The position numbers and the translations under genes were made by a program. From Unio delphinus (Eukaryota; Mollusca; Bivalvia; Unionida; Unionidae): 64,000 nt of DNA. The stretch lies in the NCBI GenBank assembly GCA_029339505.1, contig JAQISU010000210.1, positions 13,469,501 through 13,533,500 on the forward strand. Reading direction: 5' to 3'. This document shows, one piece after another, positions 39,893 to 48,759 of the stretch. The notes beneath the pieces were generated by a model that had not been told where the DNA came from, did no database searches, and saw only the letters and a program-made list of their open reading frames with translations. The number at the start of each line of letters is the position of its first letter. Within the stretch, counting starts at the first letter, position 1.

Positions 39893-40957
39893 ATGGTTGG
39901 TGAATCGCTTACAACTAAATTAGCCCGAGAGCGGCTAGCAGCAATTAAAAAGTTTATACCGGTTCGAGACAGACTTCGCGAGAAACTTCAACAACGACAA
40001 CAAGCGCAGACTGACTTTTCTGTGTCAAGTGAACAACTGTTTACTCCGATAACAAGTGCGACCAAAGATGTGAAAACAGCAACTGAACGAGCAATATACG
40101 GAGATATTCCTAAGGAAGGCAAGCGACGAGAAGTGCCTGTTCTTGGTGTGCTTGAAAAGATAGCAGCAGAGACCGGACAAAAACGCGCAGGGATACAACA
40201 GTTATCCAGTGATATAAAAACTCAGCGTGAGTATGAACGATTAGCTGATATTGATGATGAAAATCTACAATTTTCCGCACCTGAACTACAACCTGTTGAT
40301 GTCACCCCAAGAGGTGTTCCCTTTATAGACAAACTCACCGAAGAAGCTATAAAGGAAATCAAACGTCCTGAATTAATAAAACCCAAAGATTATACGACTT
40401 TTGGTGATTTTGCCGCCCAAAGCTTTCATTCTAGAAAGGACTTTTTAAAAGACGAGTATAAAAACAGTAGAATAAGCCGAGATGAATGGGTTAATTGGTT
40501 GTATAAAACGAATAAGGGGATTACTGGTAATTTGAAAAAGGATACAATTGAGTATAGATCTTTTAAAGTAGGAGTTGATAGTTATGGTATACAAAAACAA
40601 CAAGAACGAGAAAAACAAAGTCGAGACCGACAAAGGCAATTACTTGATGATAGTCAAGGCGCAACTGGTACAACTGAGGAAACAAGCGGAAAGGGATATT
40701 CGATTAAAAATCCAAAGGATGTCTTTGACTCTACCGTGACATGTCCTGGTAATATTCTCAGTGATATATCACGGTTAGAGGTTCTCATCGGAGGGAAACG
40801 AGCCGGACATAACTCACCGGAAGTAATTAATGAAGCAGCTGATATCTGTAGACGATTATTTGCTGGTGGTATCATGGACATTAATGTATATCCAGAACTT
40901 ATTGCTGAATTAGTTGAAAATCACAACGATGAAAATCTTATGGACGTAAGCGATTGA
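39893..40957 (+). CDS. Unrecognised conserved virion-type protein, 354 aa
   Basis: I choose the ATG at 39893 (MVGESLTTKLARERL); the frame is open upstream only through a palindrome and a non-ATG start. The product is hydrophilic and charged: a basic helical N-terminus (AIKKFIPVRDRLREKLQQRQ), a middle with DEWVNWLYKTNKGI, a Gln/Arg-rich region and a C-terminal helical block (EVINEAADICRRLFAGGIMD). Remnant B has homologous segments (about 52250-52900), so it is a family gene. It lies upstream of the pX-like gene. A terminal-protein, scaffold or minor capsid role is possible but unsupported. Confidence 0.7.
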   Translation: MVGESLTTKLARERLAAIKKFIPVRDRLREKLQQRQQAQTDFSVSSEQLFTPITSATKDVKTATERAIYGDIPKEGKRREVPVLGVLEKIAAETGQKRAGIQQLSSDIKTQREYERLADIDDENLQFSAPELQPVDVTPRGVPFIDKLTEEAIKEIKRPELIKPKDYTTFGDFAAQSFHSRKDFLKDEYKNSRISRDEWVNWLYKTNKGITGNLKKDTIEYRSFKVGVDSYGIQKQQEREKQSRDRQRQLLDDSQGATGTTEETSGKGYSIKNPKDVFDSTVTCPGNILSDISRLEVLIGGKRAGHNSPEVINEAADICRRLFAGGIMDINVYPELIAELVENHNDENLMDVSD

Positions 40958-40991
40958 TCATTAATTGAAAAACTACTAGTTTTATAACAAG

Positions 40992-41477
40992 ATGATTATA
41001 CACTATAACCATGATAAACCCGTAAGCGTCTACGTGGTGAACTCACGATTGCCTGTTTATCGCGCGTGGAAGGGAGATGGTTTCGGCAATACCATTGCGG
41101 GGTTATTTACAAGAATGGCTCCCAAGGTGGCGCCGTTAGCTAAACAATTATCAATGAAAGCCATTGATGCTATCCGAGATAAGGGAATCAATTTCGTTGG
41201 AAATCTTGCGGGAAAGGCATTTTCTGCCGCGAAAGATAAAATAGCATCATTGGTGCGAAAAAAACCACGAATGACTTCGTCATTAGTGCTGCCATCAACT
41301 ACAGTGATGCCTGCAAAAATCAGCAAAGTAATAAATAACGCAGTGGAAGAAAAACTAGCGCAATTGACTTCGTCACAATTGACAGCTTCACCGGTAACAG
41401 ATAGCGCTATCATGAACGCGATAGCAGGAAGTGTTTTAAAACAAAAAAGAAATTCGAAGAATTTTCAACGACGATGA
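40992..41477 (+). CDS. pX/pVI-like minor core or capsid protein, 161 aa
   Basis: Residues about 30-55 read GDGFGNTIAGLFTRMAPKVA, the GxGxGxxxxGLF pattern of adenovirus pX/pVI-like proteins. An amphipathic region (AKQLSMKAIDAIRDKGINF) and a basic tail with KQKRNSKNFQRR follow. The position directly before MCP corresponds to the 3694-4134 gene of Element 1. Remnant B keeps a copy (about 51956-52180). The frame is intact. Confidence 0.7.
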   Translation: MIIHYNHDKPVSVYVVNSRLPVYRAWKGDGFGNTIAGLFTRMAPKVAPLAKQLSMKAIDAIRDKGINFVGNLAGKAFSAAKDKIASLVRKKPRMTSSLVLPSTTVMPAKISKVINNAVEEKLAQLTSSQLTASPVTDSAIMNAIAGSVLKQKRNSKNFQRR

Positions 41478-41489
41478 TTATAAAGAATT

Positions 41490-41536
41490 AAAACGCTAGC
41501 GTTAAACTCTTCGAGTTTCACAATTGAAAACGCTAG
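41490..41536. repeat. Palindrome cluster before MCP
   Basis: Consecutive AACGCTAGCGTT, AAACTC-TTC-GAGTTT, CAATTG and a partial GAAAACGCTAG lie in the 70-bp gap between the pX-like gene and MCP. Confidence 0.85.
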
Positions 41537-41547
41537 TAATGTTATAA

Positions 41548-42936
41548 ATGTTTAAACGAACAGCTGATCCCGCGTTAGATATGGAAGCCCCAGTGCGCAA
41601 AGATGATTCCGTTCGCGATTATCAATACTATTCCTATCATGCAATACAACCCGACCTACGATCGCGAATTGAACTTCAAGTTCAAGATACCAGTAAATAC
41701 TTTTTGCCGTGTGAAGCATTTATTGAAGTAGAAGGAAAACTTGTAACAAATGTTGCAGCTGGTACCCCATATGCAAATGATTCAAATATCCGAGTTGGTT
41801 TCGTCAACAATGGTATAATGGCGTTATTTGAAAGTGCAAGATATCTCATTGATGTTGCAACAACAATAATCGGGCTAGCAAGATACTCCGATGATTATAC
41901 AAGATCGGCTGGTCCATCTATGATGTTTGCAAAGGATACCTCTGATAACGCTGACCACCTTCAATACATTAAAGTGTTAACAGCACAAGATACTGCAGCT
42001 GATAATCAACGAGAAGCAACTAATCCAGAACGTCGAGCTAGACCCGGAGCTGCGTTTGATATTCTCGGAGGCGTTAATATTAATTTCAATTTAGGATTTG
42101 CAACACGAGTAGCAATGTTGCAAGAACAGCAGCGATATTTTTCATGTGCGATTCCACTCCATCACATATTGGGATTCTGCAGAAATGTCAGAAAAGTCAT
42201 CTATGGAGCCAAACACACAATCGCATTAGTGCGAAAAGGCAATGACAATGATGCAATTTGGCGTACTGGTGCCGATGAAGGTAAAGTTGTTTTGAGTAAA
42301 ATAGTATTATGGATGCCAGTAATGACTCCATCAATTACCACGGAAGAGCGGCTACTTTCGTTTATGGAAACTGGTGGTAAATCATTGCTAAGTTGGCTAA
42401 CAACAACGTCTGATGCTAAAGAGGATAATGTTAATGGTACATTTACATGGCACCTGGCATCAAAACAAGGGGTTTCAGCTCCACGTCATATATTTATAGC
42501 GCTGCAGAATCGGAATCGATTAGGTTCCCAAGAACGCAGTCATATGATATTTGATCGGTTAGGGGTAAGTGAGGTTTCACTGAGAATAAACGGACAACAA
42601 GAACCATCTGAGGATATACAGCTTAATTACGGAAACAATCAAATAGCACGTGTGTATCATCGGATGCTGTCATACATGGGTCGTGATCAAAATGTTGATA
42701 CTGGTTTGCAAATATCTCAGCTCGATTTTAAGAACTTGTATCCAATTTATTACTTTTCACTGGAACATCTTGATTTAACAAGGCAATCCGTTGTTGATAT
42801 ACATTTTAGGGCTCGTATAGATCCTGGTGGTGTTGATTATAGAGCGGTTGCTGTTATTCTCAGCGACAAATCAATGTTGTTAGAAGGGGCTGGCGGACGA
42901 ATGAGACTCGTTGATGCACCAGTGGAAAATCTGTAA
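41548..42936 (+). CDS. MCP: Major capsid protein (double jelly-roll), 462 aa, intact
   Basis: The ATG at 41548 opens MFKRTADPALDMEAP. Conserved segments include YHAIQPDLRSRIELQVQD, FEIEVEGKLVTN-type strands, PGAAFDILGGVNINFNLGF, YFSCAIPLHHILGF and RLGVSEVSLRINGQQE. The C-terminus ends with a second jelly-roll. The length is usual for the family. Compared with remnant B it lacks 12 residues between ARYL and VATT, an in-frame 36-base deletion. It would form hexon-like capsomers. It is flanked by palindromes and followed by the minor protein and protease. Confidence 0.85.
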   Translation: MFKRTADPALDMEAPVRKDDSVRDYQYYSYHAIQPDLRSRIELQVQDTSKYFLPCEAFIEVEGKLVTNVAAGTPYANDSNIRVGFVNNGIMALFESARYLIDVATTIIGLARYSDDYTRSAGPSMMFAKDTSDNADHLQYIKVLTAQDTAADNQREATNPERRARPGAAFDILGGVNINFNLGFATRVAMLQEQQRYFSCAIPLHHILGFCRNVRKVIYGAKHTIALVRKGNDNDAIWRTGADEGKVVLSKIVLWMPVMTPSITTEERLLSFMETGGKSLLSWLTTTSDAKEDNVNGTFTWHLASKQGVSAPRHIFIALQNRNRLGSQERSHMIFDRLGVSEVSLRINGQQEPSEDIQLNYGNNQIARVYHRMLSYMGRDQNVDTGLQISQLDFKNLYPIYYFSLEHLDLTRQSVVDIHFRARIDPGGVDYRAVAVILSDKSMLLEGAGGRMRLVDAPVENL

Positions 42937-43000
42937 ATGTAAAATCCATAGGATTTCCCAAATTAGATCAATTGAAAGAACAAATGTGTTTTACAATAAA

Positions 43001-43528
43001 ATGCCATATAGTGTTGTTAGTGTCAAGCTGACTGATGGTCAGGTCAAGAAATTAAAATCAAAATCCGCTAAAGAATGTGGAACAACAATAACGTTAAAAC
43101 CAGCGCAGATGTCCGGAGGTACACATAAAATATCATTAACGGATCGTCAAATAAAACATTTCAATGATGCAATGAAAAATAAGCGAGGAGTTCATATAGA
43201 ATTTTCGAAAGTTGCAGTCGCGAACATGATAAAATCAGGTGGTATATTTCCATTGTTAGCCGCAATACCAGCATTGATTGCAGCGGCTGCCCCAGCGGTG
43301 GCGAAGGCGGCAGCGTTGGGAGCCGTTGGGACCGCAGCAGGGATGGCGTTGAAAAAGGCAACTGGGAAAGGATATAAAAAAAAGGGAAAGGGGTTGTACC
43401 TACCAGGAACCCCGTATTCATGGTACAGCGGCAAATCCGTGAACGGATCGGGTCTAAGAAAAATACCAGGAACGGTTTATTGGTTGAAAAATCTTCGATT
43501 TCCGAACCTATGGTTGAGGAACCTATAG
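43001..43528 (+). CDS. Minor protein with GG-hydrophobic segment, 175 aa
   Basis: The ATG at 43001 (MPYSVVSVKLTDG) is the first good start. An N-terminal polar domain with basic residues (VKKLKSKSAKECG, LTDRQIKHFNDAM) is followed by IKSGGIFPLLAAIPALIAAA, a GG plus hydrophobic helix (about 80-120), then KATGKGYKKKGKGLYLPG. The pattern parallels the GGF protein at 7352-7810 of Element 1. Its stop lies 6 bp before the protease ATG at 43534. Remnant B has the corresponding segment at about 50124-50500. A membrane-active virion protein is plausible. Confidence 0.65.
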   Translation: MPYSVVSVKLTDGQVKKLKSKSAKECGTTITLKPAQMSGGTHKISLTDRQIKHFNDAMKNKRGVHIEFSKVAVANMIKSGGIFPLLAAIPALIAAAAPAVAKAAALGAVGTAAGMALKKATGKGYKKKGKGLYLPGTPYSWYSGKSVNGSGLRKIPGTVYWLKNLRFPNLWLRNL

Positions 43529-43533
43529 TTCCC

Positions 43534-43974
43534 ATGTCCAATTTTGATTTAATTGATGCTGCTAAAAAACTAGCGATAAAAAACTTCAGAGGGGTTTTTA
43601 TGAGAGATCAATTACCGAGAAAACCAAATAACGTTGAAACCGGTATCATCAATCTTGATAAAAGCAGCGGATCGGGAACTCACTGGGTTGCATACGCGAT
43701 TGATCCACGTGGGATTGTCTATTTCGATTCATATGGGTTAGCTCCGCCAAGCGAGTTTATGCGGTATATAAATTCCTCGATGAAACTCAAAGGGTTTCCG
43801 ATTTTTTATTCCACGCTGCCAACACAACAATTAAATGATCCACCGATATGCGGCCGTGAAGTATTAAATGTCCTCGCGGAGATTTCATTAAAATCCTTTG
43901 GATCTCCGTGGAAACCACCTCATATTATTGTAAACGAATACACGAGTGGGAAATTACAAGGATCAATAAATTGA
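43534..43974 (+). CDS. PRO: Adenain-like cysteine protease, 146 aa
   Basis: The catalytic set is visible: His in SGTHWVAYA, the acidic residue in VYFDSYGLAPP, and Cys in DPPICGREVLNVL, in the order of the adenovirus/Ulp1 family. It would process capsid precursors, cutting at Gly-Gly-type sites. I use the ATG at 43534; the frame also extends upstream and remnant B conserves part of that extension, so a longer N-terminus is possible. A palindrome-like AAATCCTTTGGATCT (43892-43906) sits in its coding sequence. Confidence 0.88.
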   Translation: MSNFDLIDAAKKLAIKNFRGVFMRDQLPRKPNNVETGIINLDKSSGSGTHWVAYAIDPRGIVYFDSYGLAPPSEFMRYINSSMKLKGFPIFYSTLPTQQLNDPPICGREVLNVLAEISLKSFGSPWKPPHIIVNEYTSGKLQGSIN

Positions 43975-43997
43975 AAACACAAGTTACGCTAACAATA

Positions 43998-45329
43998 ATG
44001 ATCGATATTTGGGGACAATCTCTGTCAATGTTGGAACCCACCGAGGAAACATCTGCGGGTTCTATCGAGGATGTAAAAAAAATAATAGAAGATGAAATCG
44101 CTGAGACGTTAAATTTAACAAGTGTTGACCCGAACGAAATAGTTGTATTTCAAGATCGCCAGGGTAAATTGAAAAGCAGTAATATATCCGTGAATGACAT
44201 TTTGATACGGCATCGCGCTGCCGCTGAAAACTATATTGCACTGTATTCCAACGATGGACAACTTAAACCAAGCGCACTTGTGTCTACGATCACCGACGCG
44301 ATTGCTACCAATGAGCGTGAGCTGAATGATTTTATACGAGGTTATAATAGTTTTCGCAAAAATGTCGTACATAAATTCTTTGGAACCCCGCTTGTGGTTG
44401 GCATGACTCTCGCTGAAATTAAAAACTATCTATCGCTATTCTTCGCTAACAAGGACGCGGGAAGAATGATGAATGAAAATGAAATCAAGGCAAATTATCT
44501 CGAGATTTCTAAACTAATAGAACATCAAAAACCCACTAACGACGTCATTGTTAGATTTTTTGGATCCCCACCTGTGGCAGACTCGACTCTCGCTGAAATC
44601 AGTGAGTTTATTATCAGGCATACTCATAATGCCTACGTCGCTAATAATTTCTTTGGTGTCCCGGTTACATCTACAATGACTCTCAAAGATATTAATATGT
44701 TTATGGTGAGACAAACAACACTTAATACCATCGTGGATAAATTTTTAGGGAGAACACCTGTGTCTGAAACCACATCGTTGACAGGCATGACTCTCGCGGA
44801 AATTAAAAGCGCGTTTGACGAACAAAAACGCATCAGCGAAATGGCTAAAAATTTCTTTGAGGGCTCTGAAAGTTATAATATCACGACGACATATTCTCAA
44901 CTCAACGGGCATTATGTCATGCAAAAAGGTTTGGAATTTAACCACCTTTTGATTTCATTTTTTAGTCGCCGCGATAAAACGATGATAAAATATACCGAAA
45001 TCAAAAAAACCTATCTCGACGTTTACGACGATATTCTTAAACTAAAAGAAAAATCTGAAAGGGTAAAGCATGGGACCTTTGATTGGGTAAAAGAATCTAA
45101 TGCTAAATTGAAAGTCAATATCGAGAAGTGGCCCCATGGTATCTACAGGATGACGTTAATCTCTGACAAGCAATTTGATATCATCGTGAAAGGTAAAACC
45201 TACTTTGGTGGCACCGCGACAGTAATTATCGCGGGGGGAGAAGAAGAATTTGAGATTGTCGCAGTTGATAACACCATTAGAAAAGAAATATCCTGGTGCT
45301 TAGAATTCGTAGCGGATTTAAGTAAATAA
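43998..45329 (+). CDS. Fibre-like protein with five F-F-G-P repeats, 443 aa
   Basis: The ATG at 43998 gives MIDIWGQSLSMLEP. The central part has five spaced modules with the pattern (V/I/A)xxFFGxPxxxxMTLAEI: at about residues 127, 187, 218, 249 (FLG) and 286 (FFE). The C-terminal 100 residues (VNIEKWPHGIYRMTLISDKQ, GGTATVIIAGGEEEFEIVA) look like a beta-rich head domain. The plan (N-terminal anchor, repeat shaft, globular head) recalls a fibre or receptor-binding protein. Remnant B keeps a fragment (about 48760-49180). I cannot name a family. Confidence 0.6.
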   Translation: MIDIWGQSLSMLEPTEETSAGSIEDVKKIIEDEIAETLNLTSVDPNEIVVFQDRQGKLKSSNISVNDILIRHRAAAENYIALYSNDGQLKPSALVSTITDAIATNERELNDFIRGYNSFRKNVVHKFFGTPLVVGMTLAEIKNYLSLFFANKDAGRMMNENEIKANYLEISKLIEHQKPTNDVIVRFFGSPPVADSTLAEISEFIIRHTHNAYVANNFFGVPVTSTMTLKDINMFMVRQTTLNTIVDKFLGRTPVSETTSLTGMTLAEIKSAFDEQKRISEMAKNFFEGSESYNITTTYSQLNGHYVMQKGLEFNHLLISFFSRRDKTMIKYTEIKKTYLDVYDDILKLKEKSERVKHGTFDWVKESNAKLKVNIEKWPHGIYRMTLISDKQFDIIVKGKTYFGGTATVIIAGGEEEFEIVAVDNTIRKEISWCLEFVADLSK

Positions 45330-45337
45330 TAAAACTG

Positions 45338-45416
45338 AAAATCCTGTGGATTTTTACTAGTGGTTTCAATTGAAAGGAAAATCCTTTAGATTCACAATTG
45401 AAAACGCTAGCGTTTT
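45338..45416. repeat. Palindrome cluster after the fibre-like gene
   Basis: AAAATCC-TGT-GGATTTT (45338-45354), TTTCAATTGAAA (45364-45375), an imperfect GGAAAATCCTTTAGATTC and AAAACGCTAGCGTTTT (45401-45416) fill most of the 96-bp gap between genes. Confidence 0.88.
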
Positions 45417-45425
45417 TAAAATAAA

Positions 45426-45971
45426 ATGATTTCATCAACACAATGTCGCTATGATCAGGTCAGAGAATTTCAGAATAGACTCAAAACCCTCACTGAGGAG
45501 TATCAAATAAAAATAAAAAAATACCGACGAAGAATCACCGCAATTGATGTTATTATATACTCGGTGTCAAGCGTTCTCACTGGCGCCGGAATAATACTTG
45601 CATCGGTTACAATGATTGCCCCGGTCGTAGTTCCAATTTGCATTTCTGCGGTGGCTACAATCGGGGGTATATCAACCGGGATAGCAAAAAAGATATCATC
45701 ATGCAGCCAGAGTAAACTGCAGAATTACTTAATTCAATTTCATATTGCATCAACCGCATATTCGCAGTTATCCCTGATGATATCGTCGTCACTCGATAAT
45801 ACAATTATATCAGATAGTGAATTCTCAGCGATGGTCAGTATTTTTGATTCAGCGATATCAAAATTAGAGCGACAACATGAATATAATAACAATGACAACA
45901 CCGATGGAATTAGAAAATACGAACCCAAAAAACAAAATGATCTCAATAATATCAACATTACCAGATTGTGA
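45426..45971 (+). CDS. Coiled-coil, two-TM membrane protein, 181 aa
   Basis: Residues about 8-38 are a charged helix (QVREFQNRLKTLTEEYQIKI). Two hydrophobic segments follow (IIYSVSSVLTGAGIILASV and VVVPICISAVATIGGIS), then a C-terminal helix. This suggests a membrane-spanning hairpin. The C-terminus lies in a 150-bp tandem duplication (45820-46130), so its present end may differ from the ancestral one, which continued in the second copy. I recognise no family name. Confidence 0.6.
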   Translation: MISSTQCRYDQVREFQNRLKTLTEEYQIKIKKYRRRITAIDVIIYSVSSVLTGAGIILASVTMIAPVVVPICISAVATIGGISTGIAKKISSCSQSKLQNYLIQFHIASTAYSQLSLMISSSLDNTIISDSEFSAMVSIFDSAISKLERQHEYNNNDNTDGIRKYEPKKQNDLNNINITRL

Positions 45972-46130
45972 GTTCTCAGTGATGGTCAGTATTTATGATT
46001 CCTCGATACCAAAATTAGAAATAAATCATGAGTATAATAACAATGACAACACCGCAGGAATTACTTCAACGAATAGTGGAGAACACGAACCCAGTACAAA
46101 CAAGCATGATATCAATAACATCAACGAATC
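45820..46130. repeat. 150-bp tandem duplication across a gene junction
   Basis: Copy 1 (about 45820-45965) and copy 2 (about 45967-46130) each contain TTCTCAG, ATGGTCAGTATTT and TATAATAACAATGACAACACC. Each carries the end of the membrane protein frame and the start of the penton frame. Confidence 0.8.
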
Positions 46131-47377
46131 CAGAATTCAGTGTGAATTTCCCCTCTCCGGTCCCAGTGAAGGAGATAGCGCTAGCAAAATTACGAGTATA
46201 TCATAGCTGGCCTAATATCAGATCGGTTGCATTTGGTGGTCAGCAACCCAATAACACACTGGTGTTCTCGTATAAGAATAAACCCGATGGTACTCCAGAG
46301 TGGGAAACAGTTTCGTTACCAACTGGGTCGTACCAAATTAAGCAAATCAATGCTGAAATTCAGCGTAGAATAAAATCAATCACTGGAAAAGAATCAAAAA
46401 TAGCTATTAATCTTCATCAACCGACGCTCTCGTCGTCGATCGAAATAAGCACAGAGGGATACATTGTAGATATATATAACAGCTCGTTAAGAACAGTGTT
46501 AGGATGGCCTGAAAAACCACCGGAAAAATCCGCCACCGACTTAACCACGGACATACAATCATATCATGAAATCAATCCCAGTTATCGAGATAATTTATCT
46601 GATATAAGAAAAGGAAGAATCGCCGATAGATTTATATTTACCAACAAAGAAACATTGCAATGGGATTTTATCATTAAAAGAACAACCGACTCATCTGTTA
46701 CTATTTCATTTACGCTAACTGACGTCCGTGATTATTTTAATGAAATTAATCGATTACAACAAGCACAACTAGAACAACTACGGAAAACAAAATCGCAAAA
46801 ACACGTTGAAATAATAAATCAACTTATATCTGACATGAAATATATCTATGAACTAATTATTCAGACAATAATTAATGACAACAGCGACAATAAACAACGA
46901 TTCCTAACCGATTACAATATCACAGAGGACAACCTGCGTAATTTCAACTTTCCCAAATACAACGCTGATGAACTAGCAAGAATTGTTAAAACCGGTATCA
47001 AGGCGCTACAAAAATCAGATTCAGCTGTCCTCTTCAGGTATAATAATGATCCAGATGGTGGCGGTAGGCATATTGCCCCTCATAATGTGAATATTTCAAC
47101 GGTGATTGCGCTCAATTTAGTATGTGATGCAATTGAAGGAAGCTATCAAATTAATCTAGAGCAATCAAATCAAGCTCAGCAGGGATATATTCTTTATTCG
47201 TTTGCACCAACAGCTCCTCCAGGATTCCTAATTATTGAAAACCCAATTAATCCTGTATACATGCGATGCCATAATAATTCGTTAACGAGAATTAATTTCA
47301 AACTCACCGACCAGTCAAATAATCTGATTGATTTACAAGAAGAGGTGTTAGCGATTAGTTTGTTTGTGAAATCCTAA
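46028..47377 (+). CDS. mCP: Penton-like minor capsid protein, 449 aa, with helical insertion
   Basis: I use the ATG in the second duplicated copy (MSIITMTTPQELL). The N-terminal part shows the penton-like pattern (PEFSVNFPSPVPVKEIALAK, LPTGSYQIKQINAEI), matching TIPAGYYFSG in the Element 1 protein. Residues about 225-310 are a long helical insertion (LQQAQLEQLRKTKSQK, VEIINQLISDMKYIYE) not seen in Element 1. The C-terminus closes the jelly-roll (YILYSFAPTAPPGFLI, NSLTRINFKL). It is the last gene before the right TIR and is followed by nested palindromes. Confidence 0.75.
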   Translation: MSIITMTTPQELLQRIVENTNPVQTSMISITSTNPEFSVNFPSPVPVKEIALAKLRVYHSWPNIRSVAFGGQQPNNTLVFSYKNKPDGTPEWETVSLPTGSYQIKQINAEIQRRIKSITGKESKIAINLHQPTLSSSIEISTEGYIVDIYNSSLRTVLGWPEKPPEKSATDLTTDIQSYHEINPSYRDNLSDIRKGRIADRFIFTNKETLQWDFIIKRTTDSSVTISFTLTDVRDYFNEINRLQQAQLEQLRKTKSQKHVEIINQLISDMKYIYELIIQTIINDNSDNKQRFLTDYNITEDNLRNFNFPKYNADELARIVKTGIKALQKSDSAVLFRYNNDPDGGGRHIAPHNVNISTVIALNLVCDAIEGSYQINLEQSNQAQQGYILYSFAPTAPPGFLIIENPINPVYMRCHNNSLTRINFKLTDQSNNLIDLQEEVLAISLFVKS

Positions 47378-47403
47378 ATTGCTTTGCAATTTCAAAGGAT
47401 TTT
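47368..47403. repeat. Nested palindromes after penton
   Basis: AAATTGC-TTT-GCAATTT (47376-47392) is nested inside outer arms GAAATCCT and AAGGATTTTC. The whole lies between the penton stop region and the right TIR. Confidence 0.85.
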
Positions 47404-47412
47404 CGTCCTAAA

Positions 47413-47642
47413 GACTCGATCAAATATTTGGTTGAAATCATTTATTATTTTTTGTTAACCCAGTGATGAAATCACTAAGCAGCAGAGAGGGTGGATGACC
47501 ACATCGTTGCGACCAAAATTGATTAAAAAATCGTAAAGTCTCCGTTTGCTAAATGGAGACTTATTTTTTTTGGTTAAAATAAGGTTTCGTAGGAAGCATT
47601 ATTTTTGCATGAAATCGTGGTCTGTTCACCCTCTCTGCTGCT
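47413..47642 (-). repeat. Element 2 right TIR
   Basis: Inverse complement of 30829-31058, almost identical. Element 2 ends here with CTCTCTGCTGCT, followed by CGTTT. Confidence 0.93.
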
Positions 47643-47648
47643 CGTTTA

Positions 47649-47768
47649 CATGAGTTCATGGGTAAAATACAAACTAAAACTATCCGATTGGATATTGATG
47701 TTTAAATTTACTTTTCACTCATTTATATATACGGTTTTGTCATTAAAAAGGCAACTACGTATGTAAAC

Positions 47769-47848
<80 letters not shown>

Positions 47849-48750
47849 TGTGTTATATTTGATTTTTAATTTGTAAGTCGTATCGTTATTTGAATCTAAC
47901 TACTTAAACTTTTTTTAAAAATAAAATATAATGTAAAAGAAGAAAACAATCACACAATTGAATGCTTACCGATCATTATTTCACATGTTATATTGTGTGG
48001 TCTCTTTTGATTTAATTTGAGTAACATTTTCAGCAAAAAACAAAATGTATATGTCTGTTTGAGAGCAGCGGTCATATAAACCTTTGGGCGAGTAGTGAAC
48101 CAACCCTGTACGTAGAGTATCGTTATTAGTTTCTAGCGAACATTCATTACCGTTTCTTTCCAGTTCGGTTTCTTACCTCCGTAATCCAAAGGCATTCGTC
48201 GAGGGCATGTGTTGTGAGTCGTGGTAGTTACCCTCTAAATGACTATTATTATAGAAACGATCGTGATTTCAGAATCCCAAAGCTATTTATTTGTTAATAA
48301 TCCGTAAATCTAGAATATTCCCTCGCATGTAAATTCTTTTACAAATTGTATGTCTTATATTTAGGACATTATTCACATATCTGAACAAGTACCGATCATT
48401 AACCGATGTGTACCATTGTGTTGGATGTTCTGATGTTCTTTTATTTTTCGACGACTCCTGGCCAGTTTAGAACGTTGCACAAATGCCTTTTAGAAGTCGA
48501 CTGAAATGAAACCGAACACACAATTATGTCAACACGGGTAATACACCAGCGGTATTTTTTATTTTTACTGTATACTCGTCAATGAGATTGTTTTGTTTAT
48601 TTCATTATACTATTTTACTTAAATCAATTACAAATTCTACATACCATGTGATTGACATTGACGCTTAATTACCATCAATACAGGTCATTGTAAACATTTA
48701 CATAATACCTGTATCTATTATTGCACTTGCAGTATTAATTCCCGAAGATG
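47649..48750. other. Non-coding spacer with (AT)n run
   Basis: No gene. An (AT)n microsatellite occupies about 47771-47842. The first 25 bases (CATGAGTTCATGGGTAAAA) resemble the hairpin plus GGGTTAAC found inside the Element 2 and 3 termini. Confidence 0.55.
47771..47842. repeat. (AT)n microsatellite
   Basis: AT dinucleotide run preceded by a short GT run. Confidence 0.97.
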
Positions 48751-48759
48751 TTCTCGATG

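Larger units (their letters stand above)
30829..47642. mobile_element. Element 2: full-length Polinton of a divergent family
   Basis: The termini are AGCAGCAGAGAGG at 30829 and the inverse complement at 47642, with 230-bp TIRs. CGTTT directly flanks both ends (30824-30828 and 47643-47647). This is a 5-bp match, or six (CGTTTA) if the terminal A is counted with the duplication, against the usual 6. It contains ATPase, integrase, PolB, MCP, penton and an adenain-like protease. PLA2, SF1 helicase, HNH and zinc-finger genes are extra. Genes diverge from the left end and from a central non-coding region. The late genes 39893-47377 are intact; only the PolB-helicase gene is broken by frameshifts. 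Confidence 0.93.
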
